42,888 nucleotides of DNA from Nanobdellota archaeon (GCA_023133595.1 JAGLWF010000011.1:1-42888), one strand, 5' to 3'; shown: positions 25,033 to 33,045, counted from the first letter of the stretch. The notes: generated by a model not told the origin, from the sequence alone. Program-made: numbers and translations.

Positions 25033-25041
25033 AAGAAAGAA

Positions 25042-25058
25042 AGTGTAAAAAAGACACT
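25042..25058. promoter_or_regulatory. NrtR-type operator, site 2
   Basis: The second AGTGT-N7-ACACT dyad is 26 bp downstream of site 1 (about 2.5 helical turns). The inverted repeat extends outward (GAAAGAAAGTGT against ACACTTACTTTC, one mismatch), so the RNA could also form a 12-bp hairpin. Confidence 0.65.
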
Positions 25059-25193
25059 TACTTTCGCTGTTGGGCGTTGGAACATGCTTCTGGTGCCGGA
25101 TACACAAAAAGTTGCCTTTCAGGATTGCAGATGAGGCGGATTTAACCTTCTTTTAAAGAATTGGGCTGATTCTGTGATTCTTCGAACTAGCTT

Positions 25194-25210
25194 AGTGTAA
25201 GAAGAACACT
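25194..25210. promoter_or_regulatory. NrtR-type operator, site 3
   Basis: The third AGTGT-N7-ACACT dyad lies four bases before the GGAGG Shine-Dalgarno of pncB. It could act as a DNA roadblock or looping partner for sites 1 and 2. Confidence 0.6.
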
Positions 25211-25224
25211 TACGGAGGTAAAAA

Positions 25225-26610
25225 ATGAAAGCATCTGAAACAAAACTGAACTTGACAATGTTGACTGATCTTTACCAGTTGACAATGGATGCAGTATACA
25301 ATAATGAAGGAAGAGAAGAAGAGACAACAACATTTGACTGGTTTATCAGGAAACTGCCAAAAGATCGAGGCTACTTTATTGTAGCTGGGTTAGAAGATAT
25401 AGTAGATTACATACAGAATCTAAGATTTGAAGAAGATGATCTGGAATATCTACGTGAGCAAGGAATATTTTTGGAAAGTGAACTAGATTATCTTAGAAAC
25501 TTCAAGTTTGAAGGGGATATCTATGCAATGCCAGAAGGTTCTGTAGCATTTGGCAACGAACCATTGTTGAGAGTAACAGCACCTCGAGGACAGGCGCAGT
25601 TCATTGAATCCTTTATCCTGAACCAGCTGAATCACCAAACAATGATTGCGACTAAAGCAAGCAGAGTTGTCGAAGCTGCGCAGGGAAGAGCTGTGTTTGA
25701 TTTTGGCTTGCGAAGAGCGCACGGTGTTGACGCTGCAATGGTTGGTGCACGTTCTTCATATATTGCAGGCGCAATAGGTACTTCAAATGTCCTTGCAGGA
25801 AAAGTGCTTGGAATTCCTATTAAAGGGACACACGCGCACAGTTTTATTCAAGGATACGACACTGAATTAGAAGCATTCAGAGCTTATGCAAGAAGATATC
25901 CTGACAGTGCAACATTACTCATAGATACATACGATGTAATGGAAGGTGCAAAGAATGCAGCGATTGTTGCAAAAGAGTTGGAAGAGAAAGGGCATAAATT
26001 GTTTGCAGTGCGATTGGATTCTGGAGATCTTACAGGAGACAGCATTGAAGTAAGAGAATACTTTGACTCTGTCGGTCTTGATTATGTCAAGATTGTTGCA
26101 AGCAATGACTTGAACGAGTACAAGATAGAAGAGATGATTGCTGGTGGCGCAAGAATCGATGCATTCGGTGTCGGAACAGAGATGATAACAAGCAAAGATT
26201 GCCCAGCTGTTTCTGGAGTGTACAAGCTTGTAGAGAATGAAGAAGAAGGGGAGTTAGTTGCAAAGATCAAGCTGAGTGAAGGTAAGAAGACAATACCTGG
26301 CAGAAAACAAGTGTACAGAGTAACTGATTCTGAAGGAAACTTTGTCAGAGATGTGATCGCATTAGATGACGAAGTTGCAGAAGGAGAAGCAATGCTTGTT
26401 CCTATCTTCAGGAATGGCGAGTTAGTCTATGATCTGCCTACTTTGGATGAGATTAGGGGACGAGTAATAGCAAACGTAGCAAAACTGCGACCAGAGTATC
26501 GCAGGATGCGAGATCCTGCAAAGTATGAAGTTGCAGTAACAAGGAAACTCTCTGAGTTATCCGACGAATTAACCCAGAAGTATGAAAAAACCAAATTGGA
26601 GGCAGCATAA
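25225..26610 (+). CDS. pncB: nicotinate phosphoribosyltransferase
   Basis: This enzyme makes nicotinate mononucleotide from nicotinate and PRPP, the committed step of the Preiss-Handler salvage pathway. The 461-residue product opens with the family motif MLTDLYQLTM. It contains FDFGLRRAHGVDAA (residues about 155-168), GTHAHSFIQ with the catalytic His, LIDTYD and AVRLDSGDL (PRPP binding), and the GVGTEMITS loop. It has a strong Shine-Dalgarno (CGGAGG) seven bases upstream. It is the first gene of the operon, under three operator dyads. pncA starts three bases after it. Confidence 0.95.
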   Translation: MKASETKLNLTMLTDLYQLTMDAVYNNEGREEETTTFDWFIRKLPKDRGYFIVAGLEDIVDYIQNLRFEEDDLEYLREQGIFLESELDYLRNFKFEGDIYAMPEGSVAFGNEPLLRVTAPRGQAQFIESFILNQLNHQTMIATKASRVVEAAQGRAVFDFGLRRAHGVDAAMVGARSSYIAGAIGTSNVLAGKVLGIPIKGTHAHSFIQGYDTELEAFRAYARRYPDSATLLIDTYDVMEGAKNAAIVAKELEEKGHKLFAVRLDSGDLTGDSIEVREYFDSVGLDYVKIVASNDLNEYKIEEMIAGGARIDAFGVGTEMITSKDCPAVSGVYKLVENEEEGELVAKIKLSEGKKTIPGRKQVYRVTDSEGNFVRDVIALDDEVAEGEAMLVPIFRNGELVYDLPTLDEIRGRVIANVAKLRPEYRRMRDPAKYEVAVTRKLSELSDELTQKYEKTKLEAA

Positions 26611-26612
26611 AA

Positions 26613-27245
26613 ATGAAAAAAACAATATTTTGGAAAGAGGATGTACAAAACGATTTTATGAAAGAAGGAGGGAAATTGTATGTGCCAAACGCTGAGGTTA
26701 TAATTCCTAATCTTCAGCAGATAACACAATACGCGCGTAAGAATGAGATACCAATAATGGGCAGTGTGGATGCACACGAGCCAGACGACCCTGAGTTCGA
26801 ACTGTATCCTCCGCACTGTATCAAGGGAACTCCTGGACAACTTATCATTGACGAGATAAGACCAGATATTGCAATGAAGTTTGTAGAGAACAGGGAATAC
26901 AGGGAAGAAGAATTGGAAAAGCTTGCAGCTTATGATGGGGATCTTTACTTTGAAAAACAAACAACAAAAGTCTTTGATAATCCAAACACAGAAAAAGTCT
27001 TGGAGATGGTAAAGCCAGAACTTATTGTTGTGTACGGTGTTGTTGACCACATCTGTGTACAAGAAGCTGTTGTTGGTATGCGGGACAGAGGATACAATGT
27101 CGCAGTTGTCAGTGACGCGACAAAAGAACTGGATGCTGGTGCACGAGAAGCTGCATTCGAGCTATTCAGAGAAAAAGGTGCAACAGTTGTAACAACAGAA
27201 GGAATTATAAAATATCTCAAAGGGGTGGAAAAGCATGGAGCATGA
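26613..27245 (+). CDS. pncA: nicotinamidase (isochorismatase family)
   Basis: Deamidates nicotinamide to nicotinate, feeding the next enzyme. The 210-residue product has the nicotinamidase triad: Asp in EDVQNDF near residue 11, Lys in KQTTKVFD near residue 115, and Cys in DHICVQEA near residue 144. The metal-binding region SVDAHEPDDPEF...PPHC follows the usual DxH pattern. The PHCIKGTPGQ segment is typical of PncA rather than other isochorismatases. The last 11 bases overlap nadE. It begins immediately after pncB, giving tight coupling. Confidence 0.93.
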   Translation: MKKTIFWKEDVQNDFMKEGGKLYVPNAEVIIPNLQQITQYARKNEIPIMGSVDAHEPDDPEFELYPPHCIKGTPGQLIIDEIRPDIAMKFVENREYREEELEKLAAYDGDLYFEKQTTKVFDNPNTEKVLEMVKPELIVVYGVVDHICVQEAVVGMRDRGYNVAVVSDATKELDAGAREAAFELFREKGATVVTTEGIIKYLKGVEKHGA

Positions 27246-27957
27246 AAAGATAATAAAGAAGATTGAGGACTTCATCCGCGAGAAAGCTGGTGGGATGAAC
27301 GGTGTTGTGCTTGGCATCAGCGGTGGAATAGACTCCACTGTTGTTGCATGGCTTGCTGTGCGAGCTCTTGGTAAAGACAAGATGTTTGGAATCCTGATGC
27401 CGTATGGAACGCAGGACACACGCGATGCAATGAAAGTTGTAGAACTTTTAGGCATACAGCATCAGGTTATTAATATCAAACCCTTTGCTGATGCGATTGC
27501 AAAAGATGCTATGTTCTTCGATGATAAAATCGCGTTAGGAAATCTTATGGCGCGGATAAGGATGAGCCTTCTGTACGGTGCAGCCAATACTATGAAACGA
27601 TTAGTGATTGGAACTGGAAACAAGTCCGAGCTGGAGATAGGATACTTCACCAAGTACGGTGACGGCGGAGTTGATTTCGAACCAATAGGCGGACTGTACA
27701 AGACAGAGGTCTGGCAGATCGCAGAATATCTTGGTGTGCCGACACATCTGATAGTAAAAGAACCTTCTGCTGGCCTTTACAATGGGCAAACAGATGAAGA
27801 AGAGATAGGATTCAACTACCATATCATCGACAAGATATTGAAAGGCGAGATCGGTGATATCCCAACAGAACATGTAAACAAGATAAACAAGATGAGGCAA
27901 AGCGCGCAGCACAAACTTGCAATGCCACCGTCACTAAAACTGGAGGTGATGAAATGA
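27235..27957 (+). CDS. nadE: NAD synthetase, ammonia-dependent
   Basis: Converts nicotinate adenine dinucleotide to NAD using ATP and ammonia. The 240-residue product has the PP-loop GISGGIDSTV near residue 26, GTGNKSELEIGYFTKYGDGG (deamido-NAD binding) and EIGFNYHIID near the C-terminus. No glutaminase domain is attached, so free ammonia is the donor, as in most archaea. AGGGGTGG about nine bases before ATG 27235 supports the start. The stop overlaps the radical SAM gene start (ATGA). Confidence 0.95.
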   Translation: MEHEKIIKKIEDFIREKAGGMNGVVLGISGGIDSTVVAWLAVRALGKDKMFGILMPYGTQDTRDAMKVVELLGIQHQVINIKPFADAIAKDAMFFDDKIALGNLMARIRMSLLYGAANTMKRLVIGTGNKSELEIGYFTKYGDGGVDFEPIGGLYKTEVWQIAEYLGVPTHLIVKEPSAGLYNGQTDEEEIGFNYHIIDKILKGEIGDIPTEHVNKINKMRQSAQHKLAMPPSLKLEVMK

Positions 27958-28769
27958 AAGTAAAAAAAGTCAAACAATTCGGCAATGGATATGTGTATGC
28001 ATTGCTGACAAGCAGTGGAAAAATGGTAGAGACAACAGACACTTATCTTCCATACTACACAATAAATGCAGTCGGAAGAAGAAGCAACGCCTTGATCTTT
28101 CCTGAATTTGCATCGAGGAAGGATCGATGGATGATCGGAATCTCTGTGTCAAGCGGATGCCCAGTAGGATGTAAATTCTGTGCAACGGGAAGTAAATTCT
28201 TTGGTCATCTCTCTGCAGAGGAGATGTTCGAGCAGGTAGAATTTATAGTTGGAAAGAACAAAGATTTTGACCCAGAGAAAAGCAAAGAGTTCAAAGTTCT
28301 TTTTACTCGGATGGGGGAGCCTGCACTGAATTATCCTGAAGTTAGTCAAGCGATCGAGATGATAAAAGAGAAATATCCAAATGCTGTTATCGGATTGTCG
28401 ACAATAGGGGTAGATAACCCTGCTCTAGAGGGTTGGTTGGAGATCTCGAAGAAGTATACAGATATACAAATGCAATTTTCAGTGCACACAACTTCTGAAG
28501 AAGAACGGAATGAACTTATCCCTTTCAAGAAGAAGATGAATTATGAACAGATAAGAGATTATGCTGAACGATGGATGAAAGTTCCTAACAACAAGAGAAA
28601 AGTTGCACTAAACTTTACAATACTTGAAGGAAACGAGTTCTCGATGGAAAAACTAGAGGAATACTTTCCAAAAGAATACTTTTTCATCAAACTCTCGCCT
28701 TTGAATGAGAATAAAATTACAAGGAAAAATAATCTGAAAGGAGTGATCGAGGAGCAAAATCTCAAATAA
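27954..28769 (+). CDS. RlmN/Cfr-like radical SAM protein, core part
   Basis: A 271-residue radical SAM protein with CPVGCKFCATG at residues 69-79 (the CX3CX2C cluster site) and RlmN/Cfr landmarks further on: MGEPALNYPEV, LSTIGV, FSVHTTSEEERNELIP, LNFTILEG and KLSPLNEN. Two departures are clear. The N-terminal accessory domain of RlmN is missing. The Cys seven residues before the cluster, the second catalytic Cys of RlmN/Cfr, is replaced; the only cysteines in this chain are the three cluster ligands. The C-terminal segment with the methyl-carrying Cys is encoded separately at 28786. It is coupled to nadE by ATGA and followed by nadM, so a role tied to NAD metabolism is possible but unproven. 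Confidence 0.85.
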   Translation: MKVKKVKQFGNGYVYALLTSSGKMVETTDTYLPYYTINAVGRRSNALIFPEFASRKDRWMIGISVSSGCPVGCKFCATGSKFFGHLSAEEMFEQVEFIVGKNKDFDPEKSKEFKVLFTRMGEPALNYPEVSQAIEMIKEKYPNAVIGLSTIGVDNPALEGWLEISKKYTDIQMQFSVHTTSEEERNELIPFKKKMNYEQIRDYAERWMKVPNNKRKVALNFTILEGNEFSMEKLEEYFPKEYFFIKLSPLNENKITRKNNLKGVIEEQNLK

Positions 28770-28785
28770 ACATGGAGGTGCAAAA

Positions 28786-28911
28786 ATGAAATGCAAAGAG
28801 CTTTTTTCAAGTTTGGAAAAAGCAGGATATGACTTTGCTGTTGCAATCGCAACAGAAGAAGAAGTTGCAAACGGTGCTGCGTGCGGCCAGCTTGCAATAA
28901 TTACTGAATAG
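28786..28911 (+). CDS. 41-aa separate C-terminal piece of the RlmN/Cfr-like protein
   Basis: A 41-residue ORF with its own Shine-Dalgarno (GGAGGTG, 28774-28780, five bases before ATG), starting 16 bases after the radical SAM stop in another frame. It reads like the RlmN C-terminus: FSSLEKAGYDFAVAI, then EVANGAACGQLAI. In RlmN and Cfr the AACGQL Cys is the methyl carrier; here it is Cys33. The proper ribosome site argues for a real split gene over a sequencing error, though a broken gene remains possible. It may associate with the core to complete the active site. Confidence 0.7.
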   Translation: MKCKELFSSLEKAGYDFAVAIATEEEVANGAACGQLAIITE

Positions 28912-28914
28912 GAC

Positions 28915-28951
28915 GGTGCAATTTTTGCATCCTCCTCTATAGTGAGGTGGA
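28915..28951 (+). promoter_or_regulatory. mutually exclusive hairpins masking the nadM Shine-Dalgarno
   Basis: Hairpin B pairs TCCTCCTC (28930-28937) with GAGGTGGA (28944-28951), seven of eight pairs and a six-base loop. It hides the GAGGTGG ribosome site of nadM. Hairpin A pairs GGTGCAA (28915-28921) with TTGCATCC (28925-28932), with one bulge, and shares three bases with the left arm of B. Only one can form at a time, giving a possible translational switch. It is found by eye; no ligand or factor is implied. Confidence 0.45.
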
Positions 28952-28954
28952 AAA

Positions 28955-29869
28955 ATGAAAGATATTGGATTTTACATAGCAAGGTTCCAGCCAATGCATG
29001 TTGGACATTATTCTGTGATAAAACAGATGCTTGGGACAGTTGATCATGTAGTAATTGGGATCGGAAGCTCGCAGGAACATCACACTTTGGAGAATCCCTT
29101 TTCTGGTGATGAAAGAGAAGTGATGGTGAAACTTGCTTTAGGAGAAGACTGCAAAAAGTGTACTTTTGTCCAGATCCCGGACATCCATAATTATTCTCAA
29201 TGGGTTTGTCATGTCGAAAAATTATGCCCTTTATTCAACAGTGCCTGGACAAGGAACAATATTGTCAAGAAGTTATTCGAAGAAAAAGGATACAAAGTGA
29301 TCACGCCTGACTTTGAGCACATAATCAGTGCAACAGAAGTACGGACAATGATGAGCAAGGATGGTGATTGGCAGAAATATGTCCCTCCTGAGATTGAAAA
29401 TTCTTTGGAAACAATAAAGGGTGTGGCGCGTATCAAGCAAATGTATCGTGAAAGATATGTGAATCCAGTACCGACTGCAGACATTATCATCGAAGTGTAT
29501 AATGGAAGTAAAAAATTAGAAGGTATTGTTCTTATCGAACGAAAAGAGAAACCTTTTGGCTGGGCGATTCCCGGAGGGCATCAGGAGTATGGTGATTCTT
29601 TGGAAACAACAGCAATAAAAGAGGCAGAAGAAGAAACCGGTTTGAAAGTTGAACTTGTCGAACAAATGGGAACTTACTCTGATCCTGATCGTGATCCTCG
29701 AGGACATAAGAATTCTACTGTCTTTGTTGCACGAGCTAATGGAAAACCAAAAGCTGGAAGCGACGCAAAGAATGCAAAGATATTTCGGTTGGAAGATCTG
29801 CCTGAAAAATTTGCATTCGACCATAGCAAGATACTGCAGGATTATCTTCAGTGGAGGCGTGAGAGATGA
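28955..29869 (+). CDS. nadM: NMN/NaMN adenylyltransferase fused to a Nudix hydrolase
   Basis: A bifunctional 304-residue protein. The N-terminal half is a NadM-type adenylyltransferase, joining nicotinate or nicotinamide mononucleotide to [13 protein letters not shown] (residues 9-18) is the nucleotide-binding HxGH site and ISATEVR (124-130) the second family motif. From about residue 170 a Nudix domain follows, with its box at 208-230. Catalytic Glu226-Glu227 are kept, but two box positions are substituted (Asp214 for Glu, Lys222 for Arg). Comparable NadM-Nudix fusions act on ADP-ribose. The Shine-Dalgarno GAGGTGG is inside a hairpin. The stop overlaps nadK-like ATG. Confidence 0.92.
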   Translation: MKDIGFYIARFQPMHVGHYSVIKQMLGTVDHVVIGIGSSQEHHTLENPFSGDEREVMVKLALGEDCKKCTFVQIPDIHNYSQWVCHVEKLCPLFNSAWTRNNIVKKLFEEKGYKVITPDFEHIISATEVRTMMSKDGDWQKYVPPEIENSLETIKGVARIKQMYRERYVNPVPTADIIIEVYNGSKKLEGIVLIERKEKPFGWAIPGGHQEYGDSLETTAIKEAEEETGLKVELVEQMGTYSDPDRDPRGHKNSTVFVARANGKPKAGSDAKNAKIFRLEDLPEKFAFDHSKILQDYLQWRRER

Positions 29870-30843
29870 AACTGCTTGTAGTATACATGAAGAGCAGATA
29901 TGAGATCTACAGAGGATTCTTGAAGAATGATGCTGAAAATCCAGCTCTCCAAAAATTTCTGGACAAGACTCCGGATGGAAAACATCTGTTGAGACTCAAT
30001 GACGCACATACAAAAAATCTAAAGAAGGTTCTGGAATACTTGAAAAAAGCAGGAATAGAATATGGTGCTGTATACAGAGCAGAATTGTCTGAAGAGTTGG
30101 TTAATTCCTATGACTGTATCATGGCAATCGGAGGTGATGGAACTTTCTTAGAAGCTGCAGGGTATATCAGACACGGAATTCCGATAATTGGAATCAATAC
30201 TGCGGTATATTTTGATATTGAATCAGGAAAGAGAAGAGGAAGCGAAGGATATTATTGCGCAATGGATGCGTTTGATCTTGATGAAAAGTTTCCTTTGTTC
30301 CTGGAAGGAAAGTTGCCTGTAGTGCAACTAAATAGACTGGCTGTTGAACATAATGGAGATAAAATAAAACATCTGGTGATGAATGAAGTCTCGATCGGCC
30401 CTGGCAATACGCACAAAGCTCTTCAATACAAGATAAAGACAAATGGTTTTGAAGAATACCAGTTCAGCAGTGGTTTACTGATCGCAACATCGCAGGAGTC
30501 GTGGGCAATGGCTTATCCTGGAAGCACTGTTCTTGCGCTTGACAAGAAAGTGTTCCAGGCTGTCACAAGAGCAAATTATAACAGCAGGTATGATCTGGAC
30601 ATTGGTCTGCATAAAGCAGACGGTATTGTGATCCATGATGACAATTATATTGAAGTAGAATCAAAAGACAGGACAGCGACAATCGCGATAGATGGAGAAC
30701 ATAAACAGTTTCCGTTTATTTTTGGTGATACGATAAAAGTTTGCATCTCTGATTATCCTTTGACTGTGATTGGTTTTGGTGATGAGAAAAGATTGAAATA
30801 TTACAATAAGTATAGAACCTCTATTGTCAAACAAATTGAATAA
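29866..30843 (+). CDS. nadK: NAD kinase-like protein
   Basis: NAD kinase phosphorylates NAD to NADP. The 325-residue protein has the ATP-binding GGDGT at residues 89-93 and the paired Asn-Glu (MNEVSI, residues 173-174) of the family. The substrate loop, usually close to DGxxxSTPTGSTAY, reads [20 protein letters not shown] here. The second motif is therefore altered and specificity could differ. The N-terminus is extended before the core. Its place after nadM and the lack of another NAD kinase in the window support the NADP-forming role. It overlaps nadM by four bases (ATGA). Confidence 0.8.
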   Translation: MKLLVVYMKSRYEIYRGFLKNDAENPALQKFLDKTPDGKHLLRLNDAHTKNLKKVLEYLKKAGIEYGAVYRAELSEELVNSYDCIMAIGGDGTFLEAAGYIRHGIPIIGINTAVYFDIESGKRRGSEGYYCAMDAFDLDEKFPLFLEGKLPVVQLNRLAVEHNGDKIKHLVMNEVSIGPGNTHKALQYKIKTNGFEEYQFSSGLLIATSQESWAMAYPGSTVLALDKKVFQAVTRANYNSRYDLDIGLHKADGIVIHDDNYIEVESKDRTATIAIDGEHKQFPFIFGDTIKVCISDYPLTVIGFGDEKRLKYYNKYRTSIVKQIE

Positions 30844-30874
30844 ATGAAAGATAAGAAAACCAAAAAAGAAAAGG

Positions 30875-30884
30875 CTTATAAATA
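30875..30884 (+). promoter_or_regulatory. internal TATA box for nrtR
   Basis: The element cttataaata is centred 27 nt before ATG 30907. It falls in the stretch that would otherwise be the Lys-rich N-terminus of a longer nrtR frame, and it is followed at once by an operator dyad. Confidence 0.55.
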
Positions 30885-30900
30885 TTGTAGTCTTGACACT
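30884..30900. promoter_or_regulatory. NrtR-type operator, site 4 (autoregulatory)
   Basis: ATTGT-N7-ACACT matches the operon sites in nine of ten positions and has the same 7-bp spacing. Like site 1 it begins just after the TATA box and ends before the leaderless start codon, so NrtR probably represses its own gene. Confidence 0.6.
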
Positions 30901-30906
30901 ATCCGG

Positions 30907-31596
30907 ATGGAAATATCTAAAAAGACGTATGACGTCACAAAATACGACAGGCCGTCTGTGACAGTTGACCTGAATATTTTTACTATCCAGCACAATGAAC
31001 TGCATGTTCTTCTTGTCAAACGTAAAGCATGGCCGCACAAAGGCAAATGGGCTTTGCCAGGCGGTTTTGTGCACATGGATGAGGATCTTGAACAAGCTGC
31101 AGTACGTGAGCTGAAAGAAGAGACTGGTGTGAAAGATGTTTATCTGGAGCAGCTGTATACTTTTGGAAATCCAAAACGTGACCCGCGGACAAGAGTCATA
31201 TCTGTTGCATACTATGCATTGATACGATCAAAAGGAGTTACATTGAAACCTTCAACAGATGTTGTTGATGTCAAGTGGGTGCCTGCCTATGATCTTCTGC
31301 AATTAGCTTTTGATCATAACGAAATCTTGAAATATGCCCTGCAAAGACTGAAATGGAAATTAGAGTATACAACTGTTGCATTTCAATTATTGCCTAAAAA
31401 ATTTACATTGACGCAATTGCAGAAAGTTTATGAAATAGTTCTGAATAAGAAGTTGGATAAAAGAAATTTCAGGAAAAAGATAAATTCTCTTGATCTGATA
31501 AAAGAAACAAACGAATATACTGAGGATGTTGCGCACCGACCTGCTAGATTGTATATGTGTAAGAGGAAGATCGGAGAGATTGTCGAGATTCTTTAA
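30907..31596 (+). CDS. nrtR: NrtR, Nudix-related transcriptional regulator of NAD metabolism
   Basis: A 229-residue regulator with an N-terminal Nudix domain and a C-terminal winged helix. The opening PSVTVDLNIFTI is typical of NrtR. The Nudix box (GGFVHMDEDLEQAAVREL followed by KEETG) fits the full catalytic consensus, so it may still hydrolyse ADP-ribose; many bacterial NrtR proteins have lost this. The C-terminal region (FTLTQLQKVYEIVLNKKLDK, then RNFRKKINSLDLI) is the usual HTH. ATG 30907 is chosen over ATG 30844 because a TATA box and operator lie directly before it. In bacteria ADP-ribose releases NrtR from DNA. It closes the NAD operon. Confidence 0.9.
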   Translation: MEISKKTYDVTKYDRPSVTVDLNIFTIQHNELHVLLVKRKAWPHKGKWALPGGFVHMDEDLEQAAVRELKEETGVKDVYLEQLYTFGNPKRDPRTRVISVAYYALIRSKGVTLKPSTDVVDVKWVPAYDLLQLAFDHNEILKYALQRLKWKLEYTTVAFQLLPKKFTLTQLQKVYEIVLNKKLDKRNFRKKINSLDLIKETNEYTEDVAHRPARLYMCKRKIGEIVEIL

Positions 31597-31665
31597 AAGG
31601 GATTAGAAATACTTATATATTCGAATCTAATCTTTCCTATAAAATTACTTGGGGGTAATACATAT

Positions 31666-32940
31666 ATGGGAAATATATTGTATAAAGAAGGAGTAAATGA
31701 AGAGGTTTGGGCATCCGAAGATGTACCTGCAAAAATGCGGGCTGTGAAGATAAAGGGTGATGGTGAGTATCATTTTGATCCGGAATGTCCAACACCAAGA
31801 GTTGGAGCGGGAGAAGTTCTTATTAAAGTAAAAAGATCTGGGATGTGCCATACAGATGTTGGCGCTATTGCTGGCCATATGAATCCGATGATGGGATTGA
31901 AAGAAGGAGAATACAGAAGGCCTGGTCACGAATTTGCTGGAGAAGCTGTTGCAGTCGGAGAAGGTGTAGATCCAGAAGATTGGAAAGGTACAAATGGACT
32001 TGCATTAGCACTATACGGCTACTGCGATGATTGTTTTAACTGTGCTGAGGACAAGTATAACCTTTGCAGAAGTGCTGTCTTTACTGGGATACAAGTAGAT
32101 GGGGGTTTTGCAGATTATGTTGCACTTCCTGCTAAACATGTACTTCAAATACCTGGCGATGTCAGTCTTGATGATGCATTTGCAGTTGGAGATGCTTTAT
32201 TGACTGCACAGCATGCACTTAATCTAATCTATGCATACAGCACAGAAGGATTTATCGCTGTATACGGAGGGGTTGGTGGCCTTGGAATGGCAGTAATCGC
32301 AAATTTGCTTACTGATATAGATGAGGAGAAGATAATTTCTATTGATACCCGAGAAGAATTTCTTCAAGTGCAAAGAGAAATATTAGGAATACATGTAATC
32401 AATTCGATGGGAGAGCATGGTCCAAGAAGTGTTGCCAAAGAATTAAAGAAATTGACTAAATATGGATTGACACGTGTTGTCGATTGTGTTGGTAGCGGCG
32501 GCAGGATGGATGGTGCATTCGGAGCAGTTGAAAAACTAGTTCAAGAAGGGAACTTTGACAAGGCTTCTTTTGAAGCAGCAATGCTAACTGAATTCGCTGG
32601 AAAAGGTACTGTGATGGATGCGATTGCAGCTGTCAACAAAGGTGGACAAGTATGTGTTGTGGGAAGTCGTGATAAAGAACATATGCTTTTCCCTGTCGGA
32701 AATTGGATGGGAAGGGAAGTCGGTGTTATTGGTCCTTGGGGAGGTCCGTATGAGACTGCAGAATCTATATTAAACAGCATGGACCAGGAAGAGTATGCTC
32801 CTGATACAGAAGCTGGAAAAGCACTTGCAATGCTTCGCGGAAAAGAATGTCCTTTTACAAAAGAAGGATTTGATGACGGATATGAAGCACTGACAAAAGG
32901 AAAAGTTATGGGAAGGGTCTATTTCAACATGGATCTTTAA
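31666..32940 (+). CDS. zinc-dependent medium-chain alcohol dehydrogenase
   Basis: A 424-residue MDR oxidoreductase. The catalytic zinc site shows as SGMCHTDVG with the proton-relay Thr, and RRPGHEFAGEAV with the His-Glu pair. A structural zinc lobe has four Cys (CDDCFNCAEDKYNLC). The Rossmann motif GGVGGLGMAVIA binds NAD(P). Relative to typical 340-350-residue enzymes it has about 40 extra N-terminal residues and an insertion around residues 275-310. The substrate is not assignable. TGGGGGTAAT precedes the ATG, and a TATA box (acttatatatt, about 31610-31620) gives a short leader. It is separate from the NAD operon but uses its product. Confidence 0.9.
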   Translation: MGNILYKEGVNEEVWASEDVPAKMRAVKIKGDGEYHFDPECPTPRVGAGEVLIKVKRSGMCHTDVGAIAGHMNPMMGLKEGEYRRPGHEFAGEAVAVGEGVDPEDWKGTNGLALALYGYCDDCFNCAEDKYNLCRSAVFTGIQVDGGFADYVALPAKHVLQIPGDVSLDDAFAVGDALLTAQHALNLIYAYSTEGFIAVYGGVGGLGMAVIANLLTDIDEEKIISIDTREEFLQVQREILGIHVINSMGEHGPRSVAKELKKLTKYGLTRVVDCVGSGGRMDGAFGAVEKLVQEGNFDKASFEAAMLTEFAGKGTVMDAIAAVNKGGQVCVVGSRDKEHMLFPVGNWMGREVGVIGPWGGPYETAESILNSMDQEEYAPDTEAGKALAMLRGKECPFTKEGFDDGYEALTKGKVMGRVYFNMDL

Positions 32941-32957
32941 TTTTTTTATTTTTTTCT
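32938..32957 (+). terminator. T-rich terminator after the alcohol dehydrogenase
   Basis: Long T runs (taattttttttatttttttc) begin at the stop codon. Confidence 0.5.
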
Positions 32958-33045
32958 TATAATTATTTCAAAAATTTATAGAGAAGGCTTATTAATGGGA
33001 AAATTCTATTCTTATGTATGTTGAAAAGCGTAACTTTTATATAAT

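Larger units (their letters stand above)
24883..25224 (+). other. long regulatory leader of the NAD salvage operon (no clear gene)
   Basis: A 342-bp stretch without a convincing gene. It contains, in order, the tail of the deacylase region, a TATA box (25001-25010), two operator dyads (25016-25058), a GC-richer segment (about 25060-25140), a third dyad and a Shine-Dalgarno (GGAGG, 25214-25218) before pncB. If transcription starts about 26 nt after the TATA box, the 5' leader is about 195 nt, unusually long for this genome. One frame stays open from about 25020 to 25191 apart from a single TGA, so a decayed short gene or leader peptide is possible. Confidence 0.5.
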
